From Oscillospiraceae bacterium (lineage in GTDB: Bacteria > Bacillota > Clostridia > Oscillospirales > Oscillospiraceae): DNA of 64,000 nucleotides. This document shows, piece after piece, positions 1-8,231 of the stretch. The stretch's first letter is position 1, and the number at the start of each line of letters is the position of its first letter. The stretch lies in assembly GCA_015067975.1 (NCBI GenBank), contig SVLK01000004.1, positions 47,303-111,302 on the forward strand, given 5' to 3'. The position numbers were made by a program, and so were the translations under genes. The notes beneath the pieces are model-generated. The model had not been told where the DNA came from. It ran no database searches and worked only from the letters and a program-made list of their open reading frames with translations.

Positions 1-2
1 AT

Positions 3-614
<612 letters not shown>

Positions 615-692
615 TTATAGGAAAACTACTTGCCAAAAGGGGCAGAGTTTTGTATAATATCAAAGACATTTTGAAAAAGGAGAATTTCCCTC

Positions 693-1118
693 ATGTTTAA
701 TCTGATTGAGACCGCTTTTGCTGCAAGCGGCGATGCTGCTACCGGTGGTATGGGTTCCACGTTTATCATGCTGATCGTCATGGTAGCTATCTTCTACTTC
801 CTGCTGATCCGTCCTGAAAACAAGCGCAAGAAGGAAGCTGAGCAGATGCGTAACGCTCTGAAGAAGGGTGACTGGCTGACCACTATCGGTGGTTTGTATG
901 GTAAGGTTGTTGCTATCACTGATCGCACCGTGGTTCTGGAGACCAGCGAAGATCGCGTTCGCGTTGAGTTCCTGAAGTCTGCTATCAGCACTGTTGGTAC
1001 GTTGGACGAGCAGGTTGCTGCTGCACAGCGCGGCGGCCGCAAAGCCAAGAAGGAAGCGAATGCTGAGGTTCCTGCCGTTGAAGAAAAGGCAGCTGAAGAG
1101 ACCAAGGCCGAGGAATAA
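693..1118 (+). CDS. yajC: YajC, Sec translocon accessory subunit
   Basis: YajC is a small single-span membrane protein that associates with SecDF-SecYEG. The 141-residue product has one membrane segment at about residues 22-42 followed by the typical RPENKRKKEAEQM stretch, then a conserved domain containing GDWLTTIGGLYGKV. The tail after about residue 105 is Lys/Glu/Ala-rich and low in complexity. The ribosome-binding site aaaaggag lies about 10 bases before the ATG. tgt is upstream, as in most bacteria, but secD and secF do not follow here; a TIGR04086 gene does, a known clostridial arrangement. Confidence 0.95.
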   Translation: MFNLIETAFAASGDAATGGMGSTFIMLIVMVAIFYFLLIRPENKRKKEAEQMRNALKKGDWLTTIGGLYGKVVAITDRTVVLETSEDRVRVEFLKSAISTVGTLDEQVAAAQRGGRKAKKEANAEVPAVEEKAAEETKAEE

Positions 1119-1134
1119 TTCCTGAATAAGATAT

Positions 1135-1185
1135 CCTCCCTCGAATATGCTTCAATAAGAAGCGTTTGAGGGAGGTGTTTTTTTG
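1135..1185 (+). terminator. Hairpin after yajC that also contains the ribosome-binding site of the next gene
   Basis: CCTCCCTC (1135-1142) pairs with GAGGGAGG (1168-1175), with further pairing inside towards GCTTC/GAAGC, and a run of eight T follows. This is an intrinsic-terminator shape. The same 3' arm carries the GGAGG Shine-Dalgarno of the TTG start at 1183, so folding would hide that site in any readthrough RNA. Confidence 0.75.
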
Positions 1186-1629
1186 TCTATGACGAAGAAT
1201 GTGTTGTTAAAACGGATTTGGATCGGTGCGTTATTGATGATAGTGACCCTGTTAGTATTAAATGGGGGGTGCGCCTGGTTGATGTCTAGGGGATTGGTCG
1301 ATCACAATTTGACGCAGCAAGCCTCATGGGCGGTGTGGGGAATGGCAGCGATGCTTGTGGGCGTCTTTGCGATGAGAGACAAAGGGGCGGCTATTTCGGA
1401 CGGTATATTGGTGCCTGTGCTTTTCTATATGCTGACTCTGATAGTAGCTTTGGTGCTGGGGGGAGAAAATGCTGGAGTTGGCATGTGGTGGAAGTGCGGC
1501 CTTTCAGTTGTGGGGGGTGCGATGGCTGGCGCAATAACAGGGTTGGCAAAAGGAAAAAAACGAATCACTAGGGTGGGGAAGGGTAAGCGGCGAAACGGCG
1601 GTAACATAAAACGGAACATGGCAAAATAA
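1183..1629 (+). CDS. TIGR04086 family membrane protein
   Basis: The 148-residue protein is very hydrophobic, with about four predicted membrane segments (roughly residues 9-32, 44-62, 70-92 and 98-120) and a strongly basic C-terminal tail rich in Lys, Arg and Gly. Its size, topology and place directly after yajC match the TIGR04086 family of Clostridia, whose function is unknown. I chose the TTG start at 1183 because GGAGG lies 7 bases before it; the in-frame ATG at 1189 is 13 bases away and possible. The ribosome-binding site lies inside the terminator-like hairpin. Confidence 0.75.
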   Translation: MSMTKNVLLKRIWIGALLMIVTLLVLNGGCAWLMSRGLVDHNLTQQASWAVWGMAAMLVGVFAMRDKGAAISDGILVPVLFYMLTLIVALVLGGENAGVGMWWKCGLSVVGGAMAGAITGLAKGKKRITRVGKGKRRNGGNIKRNMAK

Positions 1630-1970
1630 ACGAAAATGCTATTTTGGACAAAAAACACTTGACGAAAAATAAAAAATGTGCTCAACAAGCGGAGAAATAA
1701 GAAAATTCTATATGTGGTGAAAGAAAAAAATAAAAGGACAACATGTTGTTCAAAAAAGGGGGAAGGAGAGAGTGGGGGAAAACGGTGATAGAAGTAGACA
1801 TAAAATTGTTTACATAATATATTAGCATAATTTACAAAAAAATTAAAAATCGAAGAAAAAGCTTGCGGTTTCTGCGTTTTTGCCATATATTTAATTACGC
1901 ACTAACGAGTGGAATTTGCAAATTCTAAGTTTGTTGTTTACCTCATATACTGATGTGAGGTGAGAAACAA
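1630..1970. other. AT-rich intergenic region before spoIIM
   Basis: I see no convincing gene in these 341 bases. The region is strongly A-rich on the plus strand and holds one short perfect palindrome (ACAACATGTTGT, about 1738-1749). CATATACT at 1944-1951 upstream of spoIIM resembles the -10 of a sigma-E promoter, but no good -35 element lies at the right distance. Confidence 0.5.
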
Positions 1971-2597
1971 ATGAAAATCGGACGCCTGATTCAAAACCGA
2001 AAAGTTCTGGGAAAATCTCGTGCAGGATTATTACTGCTGTGCGGATTTTTTTTGTTTGGCGCGATGCTTGGCCGGATTGCTTCCGGTGCGGTGACACAAG
2101 AGAATGTACAGCAGCTGCATACATATCTTTTACACTACGGGCAAATTACACAGCAGCCGTCGGATGTGATAGTATCCTGCTTGTCACTGCTGATGGCGTA
2201 TTATAGGTACCCGCTGTTGGTGTTTCTGCTGGGATTCTGTACTGTCGGTATAGTTTTGATTCCAGCCGTGTGCATGTCGCAAGGGTTCTTCCTTTCGTTT
2301 TCCATTCAGTGCTTTGCTAAAGCGTTTGGGAAGAGCGGCGTGGCATTAGCGCTGAGTGCGCTGGGGGTTCGTTGCTTATTTACTGTGCCTTGCACATTGT
2401 TTTTGGGGCTGTGGGCTGCAGCGGATTCGATCCAAAGGATGAAACACCAAAAGACGATTGGCCGGCAGGACGGACAGAGTGCGGCGAGTTATATGTTGCG
2501 ACTTTTAGGGTGTTTGTTGCTGTTGCTGATCGGCGCGCTTGTGGAATTGTTCTGGGTCCCGGATTTGATTAACACAGTTTTAACTGATTTAACGTAA
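1971..2597 (+). CDS. spoIIM: Stage II sporulation protein M
   Basis: SpoIIM belongs to the SpoIID-SpoIIM-SpoIIP complex that remodels septal peptidoglycan during forespore engulfment. The 208-residue product has about five membrane segments: an N-terminal helix at about residues 18-38, a central hydrophobic block including the conserved SQGFFLSFSI-type segment, and a last helix near residues 173-195. Size and pattern fit the SpoIIM/DUF95 family. GAGGTGAG lies just before the ATG. xerD follows after 17 bases, an association seen in other Clostridia. In Bacillus the gene is sigma-E dependent. Confidence 0.88.
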   Translation: MKIGRLIQNRKVLGKSRAGLLLLCGFFLFGAMLGRIASGAVTQENVQQLHTYLLHYGQITQQPSDVIVSCLSLLMAYYRYPLLVFLLGFCTVGIVLIPAVCMSQGFFLSFSIQCFAKAFGKSGVALALSALGVRCLFTVPCTLFLGLWAAADSIQRMKHQKTIGRQDGQSAASYMLRLLGCLLLLLIGALVELFWVPDLINTVLTDLT

Positions 2598-2614
2598 GAA
2601 AGGAGTGAGCGAAT

Positions 2615-3499
2615 ATGACGGACTATGTAGCGGCTTACAGAGACTATTTGAAAAATGAAAAACATGCGTCTGCCAATACGCTCAGCTCCTACATTCGTGA
2701 TATTACGCAGTTCCAAACGTGGCTGTTGGAAAAGGGTTCTATGGATTTGAAAAAAGTGAAAAAGGAATCCATCGCGGCCTATTTGCAGTATATGTCCCAG
2801 ATTGGAAAATCTCCGGCGACGATTACACGCGGAACGGCCTCCATCAAATCGTTTTACGGTTTTATGCTGCAATCCGGATATGTGCGCAGCAATCCTGCCA
2901 AGACCGTAACTGCGGTCAAGGTAGAACGAAAGTATCCCGAGATCCTTACCAGTAAAGAGGTAGAACTGTTTTTGGAACAGCCTAAGTGCGTGGACGAAAA
3001 GGGATTTCGTGATCATGCCATGCTGGAACTGCTGTATGCCACCGGTATTCGAGTTTCGGAATTGATCGGCTTGAACACGGACGATGTGAATTTAACGGTT
3101 GGTTTTATCCGCTGCCGCAGCAAAGATAAGGAACGCATTATTCCTCTTTACCAAGGGGCAATCAAGGCACTGCAGGATTACATACGTGATATTCGTCCGC
3201 GTATTGTCGCAAGCGAGGCAGAAGAGGCTCTGTTTGTCAACATGAATGGCGAGCGCATGAGTCGTCAGGGCTTTTGGAAGATCATCAAGTATTATCAGGA
3301 GAAAGCGGAGATCGAGAAGGATATTACTCCGCATACACTGCGCCACTCTTTTGCGGTGCATCTGCTGCAGAATGGCGCGGATCTGCGATCCATCCAGGAG
3401 ATGCTGGGCCATGCGGATATTTCCTCTACGCAGATCTATACGCAGGTCATCAAGAAACAATTGAAGGATGTTTACCACAAGGCGCATCCGCGTGCATAA
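2615..3499 (+). CDS. xerD: Tyrosine recombinase XerD
   Basis: A site-specific recombinase of the XerC/XerD type that resolves chromosome dimers at dif. The 294-residue protein has an N-terminal SAM-like DNA-binding domain (about 1-105) and a catalytic domain with every expected residue: Arg146, Lys170, His240, Arg243, His266 and Tyr275. Length and the position next to spoIIM favour the XerD name over XerC. AAAGGAGTG precedes the ATG. A second, more divergent Xer-type gene lies at 28658-29689. Confidence 0.9.
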   Translation: MTDYVAAYRDYLKNEKHASANTLSSYIRDITQFQTWLLEKGSMDLKKVKKESIAAYLQYMSQIGKSPATITRGTASIKSFYGFMLQSGYVRSNPAKTVTAVKVERKYPEILTSKEVELFLEQPKCVDEKGFRDHAMLELLYATGIRVSELIGLNTDDVNLTVGFIRCRSKDKERIIPLYQGAIKALQDYIRDIRPRIVASEAEEALFVNMNGERMSRQGFWKIIKYYQEKAEIEKDITPHTLRHSFAVHLLQNGADLRSIQEMLGHADISSTQIYTQVIKKQLKDVYHKAHPRA

Positions 3500-3501
3500 T
3501 A

Positions 3502-3535
3502 AAACTGCTGTTCGATTCGGGCGGCAGTTTTTTAT
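3502..3535 (+). terminator. Intrinsic terminator after xerD
   Basis: AAACTGCTG (3502-3510) pairs with CGGCAGTTT (3522-3530), followed by a T run. It separates spoIIM-xerD from the ruv operon. Confidence 0.85.
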
Positions 3536-3563
3536 TGCTATTCGCTATAGTATTTGCTATAAT
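3535..3563 (+). promoter_or_regulatory. Sigma-A-type promoter of the ruv operon
   Basis: TTGCTA at 3535-3540, a 17-base spacer and TATAAT at 3558-3563 with an extended -10 TG. It lies directly behind the xerD terminator and about 30 bases before ruvC. Confidence 0.75.
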
Positions 3564-3592
3564 TACATAGATTAAGGGGTGGAGGAGCAGCT

Positions 3593-4105
3593 ATGCGTAT
3601 TTTAGGGATCGATCCCGGTGTTGCAACGGTGGGCTTTGGCATTATTGTGTCTGATCGTGGGCAGCAGCAGATGATCCAATACGGTGCGATTACTACCTCG
3701 GCCGGAATGCCGTTGGCGACACGATTGGTTCAGATTGCCAGTGACTTGGAACAGCTGATCCATCAGTTCCAACCGGATGAGATCGCGGTGGAAGAACTTT
3801 TTTTCAGCAAGAATATTACGACGGGAATTGCGGTTGCCCATGCCCGCGGTGTGATTTTGTACACGGCGGAGCGAAATCAAATTCCTGTCTATGAGTACAC
3901 GCCTATGCAGGTGAAGCAAGCGGTTGTTGGGTATGGCTTAGCGGAAAAGAATCAGGTAATGGATATGACGCGAAGACTGCTGAAGCTTAAGGCGGTGCCC
4001 AGACCTGATGATGCGGCTGATGCGTTGGCGATTGCTATTTGCCATGCCAGAAGTGCTACCAGTCTGCTGCGCCGCCAAGATCCAAATGTGAAAGAAACTG
4101 TGTGA
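3593..4105 (+). CDS. ruvC: Holliday junction endonuclease RuvC
   Basis: RuvC is the dimeric resolvase that cuts Holliday junctions after RuvAB branch migration. The 170-residue product has the RNase H-like fold signature GIDPG at residues 5-9 (Asp7 catalytic), the catalytic acid in AVEELFF (Glu67), and the C-terminal acidic pair in the PRPDDAADALAIAICH stretch. GGGGTGGAGGAG precedes the ATG. ruvA starts 12 bases downstream and ruvB follows, so the three genes form the complete resolvasome operon. Confidence 0.96.
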   Translation: MRILGIDPGVATVGFGIIVSDRGQQQMIQYGAITTSAGMPLATRLVQIASDLEQLIHQFQPDEIAVEELFFSKNITTGIAVAHARGVILYTAERNQIPVYEYTPMQVKQAVVGYGLAEKNQVMDMTRRLLKLKAVPRPDDAADALAIAICHARSATSLLRRQDPNVKETV

Positions 4106-4117
4106 GGAGCGGAAGCT

Positions 4118-4714
4118 ATGTTTTACTATCTGAATGGAATTGTTGCAGAGACCGGTCCTAATCTGGCAGTGATCGACTGTGGAGGCGTGGGCTATGCCTG
4201 TGCTACTACCAACTATACATTGGCACATCTCAAGCGCGGCGAGAAAAGCAAGCTGTATACCTATCTCCATGTCCGTGAAGAGATTTTCGAAATTTACGGT
4301 TTTTCTTCACAGGCGGAACTGAACAGTTTTAAAATGCTGCTGAGCATTTCTGGTGTAGGCCCCAAGGCAGCGCTGGCAATTCTCTCGGCGACAACTCCGG
4401 ATCAGCTGGCACTGGCTATTGTGACAGGAGATGAAAAGGCCCTGACAGCTGCGCAGGGCATCGGAAAGAAGATTGCACAGAGAATCATTCTGGAACTGAA
4501 GGATAAGCTGGCAAAGGAGCAGAGCAGCTTCACCTCTGACGGAGCGCCGATGCATATTCCGGTAAGAAATGATAAATCTGGAGAAGCGGCAGCTGCGTTA
4601 GCTGTGCTGGGATATACTTCGCAGGACATTTCTGTAGCACTGAAGGGAATCGACATGGATACCCTTCCGCTGGAAGAGATCATCCGTCAGGCGCTGAAGA
4701 GAATGGTACGATAA
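4118..4714 (+). CDS. ruvA: Holliday junction branch migration protein RuvA
   Basis: RuvA tetramers bind the four-way junction and load RuvB hexamers. The 198-residue protein has the N-terminal OB-fold (about 1-63), two helix-hairpin-helix motifs in the middle (SISGVGPKAALAIL and AQGIGKKIAQRIILEL) and, after a linker, the small C-terminal RuvB-contact domain (about 148-198). GAGGAGCGG precedes the ATG. It lies between ruvC and ruvB with short spacers. Confidence 0.96.
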   Translation: MFYYLNGIVAETGPNLAVIDCGGVGYACATTNYTLAHLKRGEKSKLYTYLHVREEIFEIYGFSSQAELNSFKMLLSISGVGPKAALAILSATTPDQLALAIVTGDEKALTAAQGIGKKIAQRIILELKDKLAKEQSSFTSDGAPMHIPVRNDKSGEAAAALAVLGYTSQDISVALKGIDMDTLPLEEIIRQALKRMVR

Positions 4715-4726
4715 GGAGCGGTTGCT

Positions 4727-5767
4727 GTGAGTATCGATTTTGGAACTGATATTTACGAAGAGCCCATTGTGGCGAAAACCTTTCTTTCTGAAGACGCGGC
4801 CGAAACATCTCTTCGTCCGAGGACGCTGAAAGAATATATTGGCCAGGAAAAGGCGAAAGACAATTTATCTGTATTTATTGAAGCAGCCCGCCGACGCACT
4901 GAGTCGTTGGATCATGTGCTGCTGCATGGCCCTCCCGGATTGGGCAAAACCACGTTGGCCGGCATTATTGCCGCGGAGATGGGAGTTAATATTCGCATTA
5001 CGTCCGGTCCTGCGATTGAAAAACCGGGTGATTTGGCGGCGTTGCTGACGAACCTCAATGAGAATGATATCCTGTTTGTCGATGAAATCCACCGTTTGAA
5101 CCGTGCGGTGGAAGAGATTCTCTATCCTGCGATGGAGGATTATGCCATCGATATCATCATCGGCAAAGGCCCGTCAGCGAACTCCATTCGTCTGGACTTG
5201 CCGCGATTTACATTGATCGGAGCTACGACGCGTGCAGGTTCGCTTTCTGCGCCGCTGCGTGACCGTTTTGGCGTTACACTGCGTCTGGAACTGTATACGC
5301 CGGAAGAACTGGCAAAAATCGTTACACGCAGTGCAGGGATCCTTGATGTACCTATTGAGGAAAACGGAGCTATGGAGATTGCGCGTCGATCCCGCGGTAC
5401 GCCGCGTATCGCCAACCGTATGCTGCGCCGTGTGCGCGATTTTGCACAGGTAAAAGCGGATGGCGTGATCAGCAGGGAAGTAGCGGATCTGGCGCTCAAA
5501 GCCCTGGAAATCGACTATCTGGGCCTTGATCCGGTGGACCGCCGCATGCTGCGCGCGATTATTGAAAACTATGGCGGAGGCCCTGTGGGTTTGGAAACGC
5601 TGGCTGCTACTATTGGTGAAGAGTCGGTGACGCTGGAGGATGTTTATGAACCCTATTTGATGCAGATCGGTTTCTTAACCCGTACGCCACGCGGTCGCTG
5701 CGTGACTCGCAAAGCGTATGATCATCTGCATATGGATTATTTAGGACAGGAACAACTGGCGCTTTAA
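4727..5767 (+). CDS. ruvB: Holliday junction branch migration ATPase RuvB
   Basis: RuvB is the AAA+ motor of branch migration. The 346-residue product has Walker [10 protein letters not shown] at residues 68-76, Walker B LFVDEIH around 116-122, a sensor-1 segment with ATTRAG, the arginine-finger region LRDRFG, and the C-terminal winged-helix domain. The start is GTG at 4727, supported by AAGGAG 8 bases upstream. glmM follows 21 bases after the stop, so it may be cotranscribed. Confidence 0.97.
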   Translation: MSIDFGTDIYEEPIVAKTFLSEDAAETSLRPRTLKEYIGQEKAKDNLSVFIEAARRRTESLDHVLLHGPPGLGKTTLAGIIAAEMGVNIRITSGPAIEKPGDLAALLTNLNENDILFVDEIHRLNRAVEEILYPAMEDYAIDIIIGKGPSANSIRLDLPRFTLIGATTRAGSLSAPLRDRFGVTLRLELYTPEELAKIVTRSAGILDVPIEENGAMEIARRSRGTPRIANRMLRRVRDFAQVKADGVISREVADLALKALEIDYLGLDPVDRRMLRAIIENYGGGPVGLETLAATIGEESVTLEDVYEPYLMQIGFLTRTPRGRCVTRKAYDHLHMDYLGQEQLAL

Positions 5768-5788
5768 GTAAGCAGAAAGGCGATTATT

Positions 5789-7156
5789 ATGGGGAAGCTG
5801 TTTGGAACGGATGGCATTCGTGGCATTGTCGGAGAAAATCTGACGGTTGAACTGGCATTCCACGTAGGGCAGGCAGTGGCAACGGTACTGGAAGAGGAGA
5901 AGGGAAAGACCCCTACGATTTTGATCGGTAAGGATACCCGTATTTCCTCCGATATGCTGGAGTGTGCTTTGATTGCCGGTATCTGCTCTGTTGGCGGCAA
6001 TGTAATACCGTTGGGCGTCATTCCTACGCCCGGTGTAGCTTATTTGACGGTACAGGAGAAGGCGGATGCCGGTATTGTGATCTCGGCTTCCCACAACCCT
6101 TATGAACACAATGGTATCAAGGTGTTCAACGGAGAGGGATACAAACTGAGCGATGAAATGGAGCAGCGTGTAGAGGATCTGATCCTCAGCAACGCACCTA
6201 TGAACGTCAAGGTAGGCAACAAAATCGGCAAATGCTTCCGCGGCATGAAGCTCCTTAAACAAGATTACATTCGTCATCTGCGCTCCACCGTAGACTGCGA
6301 ACTGGTTGGTCTGAGGATTCTGGTGGATTGTGCTAACGGTGCGTCCAGTGCTACAGCACCGGAACTGTTTACCAGACTGCCGCTGCAGGCCGACTTTATC
6401 AATATTGACCCCGACGGAGTCAACATCAATGAAAAGTGCGGCTCTACCCATATGGATATTTTGGCCAAAGGTGTGGTAGCCGGCAGCTACGATCTGGGCA
6501 TTGCTTTTGACGGAGATGCGGATCGCTGCCTGCTGGTGGATGAAAAGGGCGACGTGATTGACGGTGACAAGGTCATGGCAGTTTGCGGCACGATGCTGCG
6601 TGAAGAGGGAAAACTGACCGGTAATACGATTGTTGCAACCGTGATGTCGAACCTGGGATTGCATGAGTTCTGCCGGAACAACGGAATCAATCTGGTGTGC
6701 ACCGCTGTGGGTGACCGCCATGTTTTGGAAAAGATGGTAGAGTGTGACTATGCTATTGGCGGCGAGCAGTCCGGCCATACGATTTTCCGTGCCTATGCGA
6801 CCACCGGTGACGGTGAACTGACGGCCCTGCAGTTTTTGCAGGTGCTGTGCCGTAGCGGCAAGAGAGCATCTGAATTGGTTTCCTGTTGCGCGCAGTATCC
6901 GCAGGAACTGATCAATGTGAAGGTTTCTCATGCACCCGGCGTGAAAGAAAGCATCATGGAGAATGAAACTCTGTGGCAGATGGCTCGTGAAAAAGAGGCT
7001 ATGCTGAACGGTGAGGGCAGAATTTTGCTGCGGCCTTCCGGCACAGAACCTATGATTCGGGTGATGGTGGAAGCTAAGACTACCGAAATTGCGCTGGAAG
7101 TAGCAGAATCTTTGGCTAATTACATAAAAAAAATGTCGATTCAGCAACAGAGTTAA
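5789..7156 (+). CDS. glmM: Phosphoglucosamine mutase
   Basis: GlmM converts glucosamine-6-phosphate to glucosamine-1-phosphate for UDP-GlcNAc and cell-wall synthesis. The 455-residue protein has the phosphoserine loop SASHNP (Ser101), the metal loop DGDADR near residue 243, a sugar-binding GGEQSGH motif and the phosphate-binding loop RPSGTEP near the C terminus. The combination of SASHNP and GGEQSGH separates GlmM from phosphomannomutases. AAAGGCG precedes the ATG. Confidence 0.96.
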   Translation: MGKLFGTDGIRGIVGENLTVELAFHVGQAVATVLEEEKGKTPTILIGKDTRISSDMLECALIAGICSVGGNVIPLGVIPTPGVAYLTVQEKADAGIVISASHNPYEHNGIKVFNGEGYKLSDEMEQRVEDLILSNAPMNVKVGNKIGKCFRGMKLLKQDYIRHLRSTVDCELVGLRILVDCANGASSATAPELFTRLPLQADFINIDPDGVNINEKCGSTHMDILAKGVVAGSYDLGIAFDGDADRCLLVDEKGDVIDGDKVMAVCGTMLREEGKLTGNTIVATVMSNLGLHEFCRNNGINLVCTAVGDRHVLEKMVECDYAIGGEQSGHTIFRAYATTGDGELTALQFLQVLCRSGKRASELVSCCAQYPQELINVKVSHAPGVKESIMENETLWQMAREKEAMLNGEGRILLRPSGTEPMIRVMVEAKTTEIALEVAESLANYIKKMSIQQQS

Positions 7157-7174
7157 CAAATTTTTAAGGATTGC

Positions 7175-7204
7175 TTGACAAATTCTTTAGGCAATAGGTA
7201 TAAT
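7175..7204 (+). promoter_or_regulatory. Strong sigma-A-type promoter abutting the sigma-factor start codon
   Basis: TTGACA at 7175-7180, an 18-base spacer and TATAAT at 7199-7204. Both boxes match the consensus perfectly. The first ATG of the next gene begins at 7210, so a transcript starting at the usual distance would have almost no leader. Confidence 0.8.
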
Positions 7205-7209
7205 GATAA

Positions 7210-7833
7210 ATGGTTAATGGTAGCGAAGCAAAGTATACGCATTTGGAATCTTTGACGGATGAGCAGTTATGCATGCTCTCGGGCGAAGGTAACCGGCTGG
7301 CAGAAGAAATTTTGGTAGCCAGATATCATCGTTTGGTGCGCTGCTGTGCAAGACCATACTTTTTGGCGGGCGGGGACAGTGAGGACCTCTTGCAGGAAGG
7401 TATGTTCGGTCTGATCAAAGCAATGCGTGAATATAGTCCTAATAAAGATGCGTCGTTTTACACTTTTGCAGGAACATGCATCCGCAACCGCCTTTATTCT
7501 GTGATCAAAGCGGCATCCAGCGGCAAGCATATCCCGCTAAACCAATCGGTCCCCTTGAATCCCTCATTCTTTGATGCGAACACCTCCTTTGCACAGGTAG
7601 ATCCTGAAGTGTTGCTGATTGACAGAGAAAAAGCTGCCAGTCTGCTGCAGAGCACTCAAGAGCAGTTGTCCGAGTTCGAGATTAAGATTTTAGGGTATTA
7701 TTTAGACGGTCTCACATGTCGTGAGATTGCGGAAACTGTTGGCAAGTCTCCCAAATCGGTGGACAATGCAGTGCAACGCGTGCGCCGAAAAGTAGCGCGG
7801 CAACTTTCATCAGGCGATATCAGCAAAGGCTGA
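7210..7833 (+). CDS. sigH: RNA polymerase sigma factor, SigH-like
   Basis: A 207-residue sigma-70 family protein resembling SigH (sigma-30), which drives early sporulation genes. Region 2 is visible (DSEDLLQEGMFGLIKAMREY and the following SFYTFAGTCIRNRLY), as is a region 4 helix-turn-helix (LDGLTCREIAETVGKSPKSVDNAVQRVRRKV). An in-frame TAA at 7207-7209 fixes the ATG at 7210 as the first ATG, yet it has no ribosome-binding site and lies at the expected transcription start. TTG codons at 7243 and 7252 are alternatives without a clear Shine-Dalgarno. The exact orthology to SigH is inferred. Confidence 0.8.
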   Translation: MVNGSEAKYTHLESLTDEQLCMLSGEGNRLAEEILVARYHRLVRCCARPYFLAGGDSEDLLQEGMFGLIKAMREYSPNKDASFYTFAGTCIRNRLYSVIKAASSGKHIPLNQSVPLNPSFFDANTSFAQVDPEVLLIDREKAASLLQSTQEQLSEFEIKILGYYLDGLTCREIAETVGKSPKSVDNAVQRVRRKVARQLSSGDISKG

Positions 7834-7867
7834 ACGCATATATTTTTCTCAAAGAGAGGGTAAAATC

Positions 7868-8146
7868 ATGTACGAAGACAAGACCTTAGTTTGCAACGAG
7901 TGCGGCCAGGAGTTCGTTTTCTCCGCCGGTGAGCAGGAGTTCTATGCTGCCCGCGGCTTCCAGAACGAGCCCAAGAAGTGCAAGTCCTGCCGTGCAGCCC
8001 GCAAGGATGCTGCCCGCGCTCCCCGTGAGCTCTTTACTGCTGTCTGCGCTGCCTGCGGCGGCGAGGCCAAGGTTCCTTTCGAGCCCAAGAGCGATCGTCC
8101 TGTTTACTGCAGCAACTGCTTCTCCAAGATTCGTGAGAACGGCTGA
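7868..8146 (+). CDS. Zinc-ribbon protein
   Basis: A 92-residue protein with two or more zinc-binding ribbons. CNECG (from Cys10) pairs with KCKSCR (about residues 37-42), and CAACG pairs with VYCSNC near the C terminus. The N-terminal pattern with the QEFYAARGF segment matches the probable zinc-ribbon family found widely in Firmicutes; its function is not established. GAGAGGG precedes the ATG, and the gene lies 34 bases after the sigma-factor gene. Codon use is strongly biased, which suggests high expression. Confidence 0.8.
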   Translation: MYEDKTLVCNECGQEFVFSAGEQEFYAARGFQNEPKKCKSCRAARKDAARAPRELFTAVCAACGGEAKVPFEPKSDRPVYCSNCFSKIRENG

Positions 8147-8181
8147 TTGATATTAGTAGACACACAAAGTGCATAACTAAC

Positions 8182-8216
8182 AAAAACCCGGTTCGATTTG
8201 ATCGAACCGGGTTTTT
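8182..8216. terminator. Bidirectional terminator between the zinc-ribbon gene and sbcC
   Basis: A perfect inverted repeat: AAAAACCCGGTTCGAT pairs with ATCGAACCGGGTTTTT around a three-base loop. The A run on one side and the T run on the other make it work for both converging units. Confidence 0.93.
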
Positions 8217-8231
8217 ACTGCTTATGATAAG

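Noticed and set aside
1944..1951. Sigma-E promoter before spoIIM.
   Set aside because: CATATACT resembles the -10 element, but no acceptable -35 lies 13-15 bases upstream, so it is not listed as a promoter.
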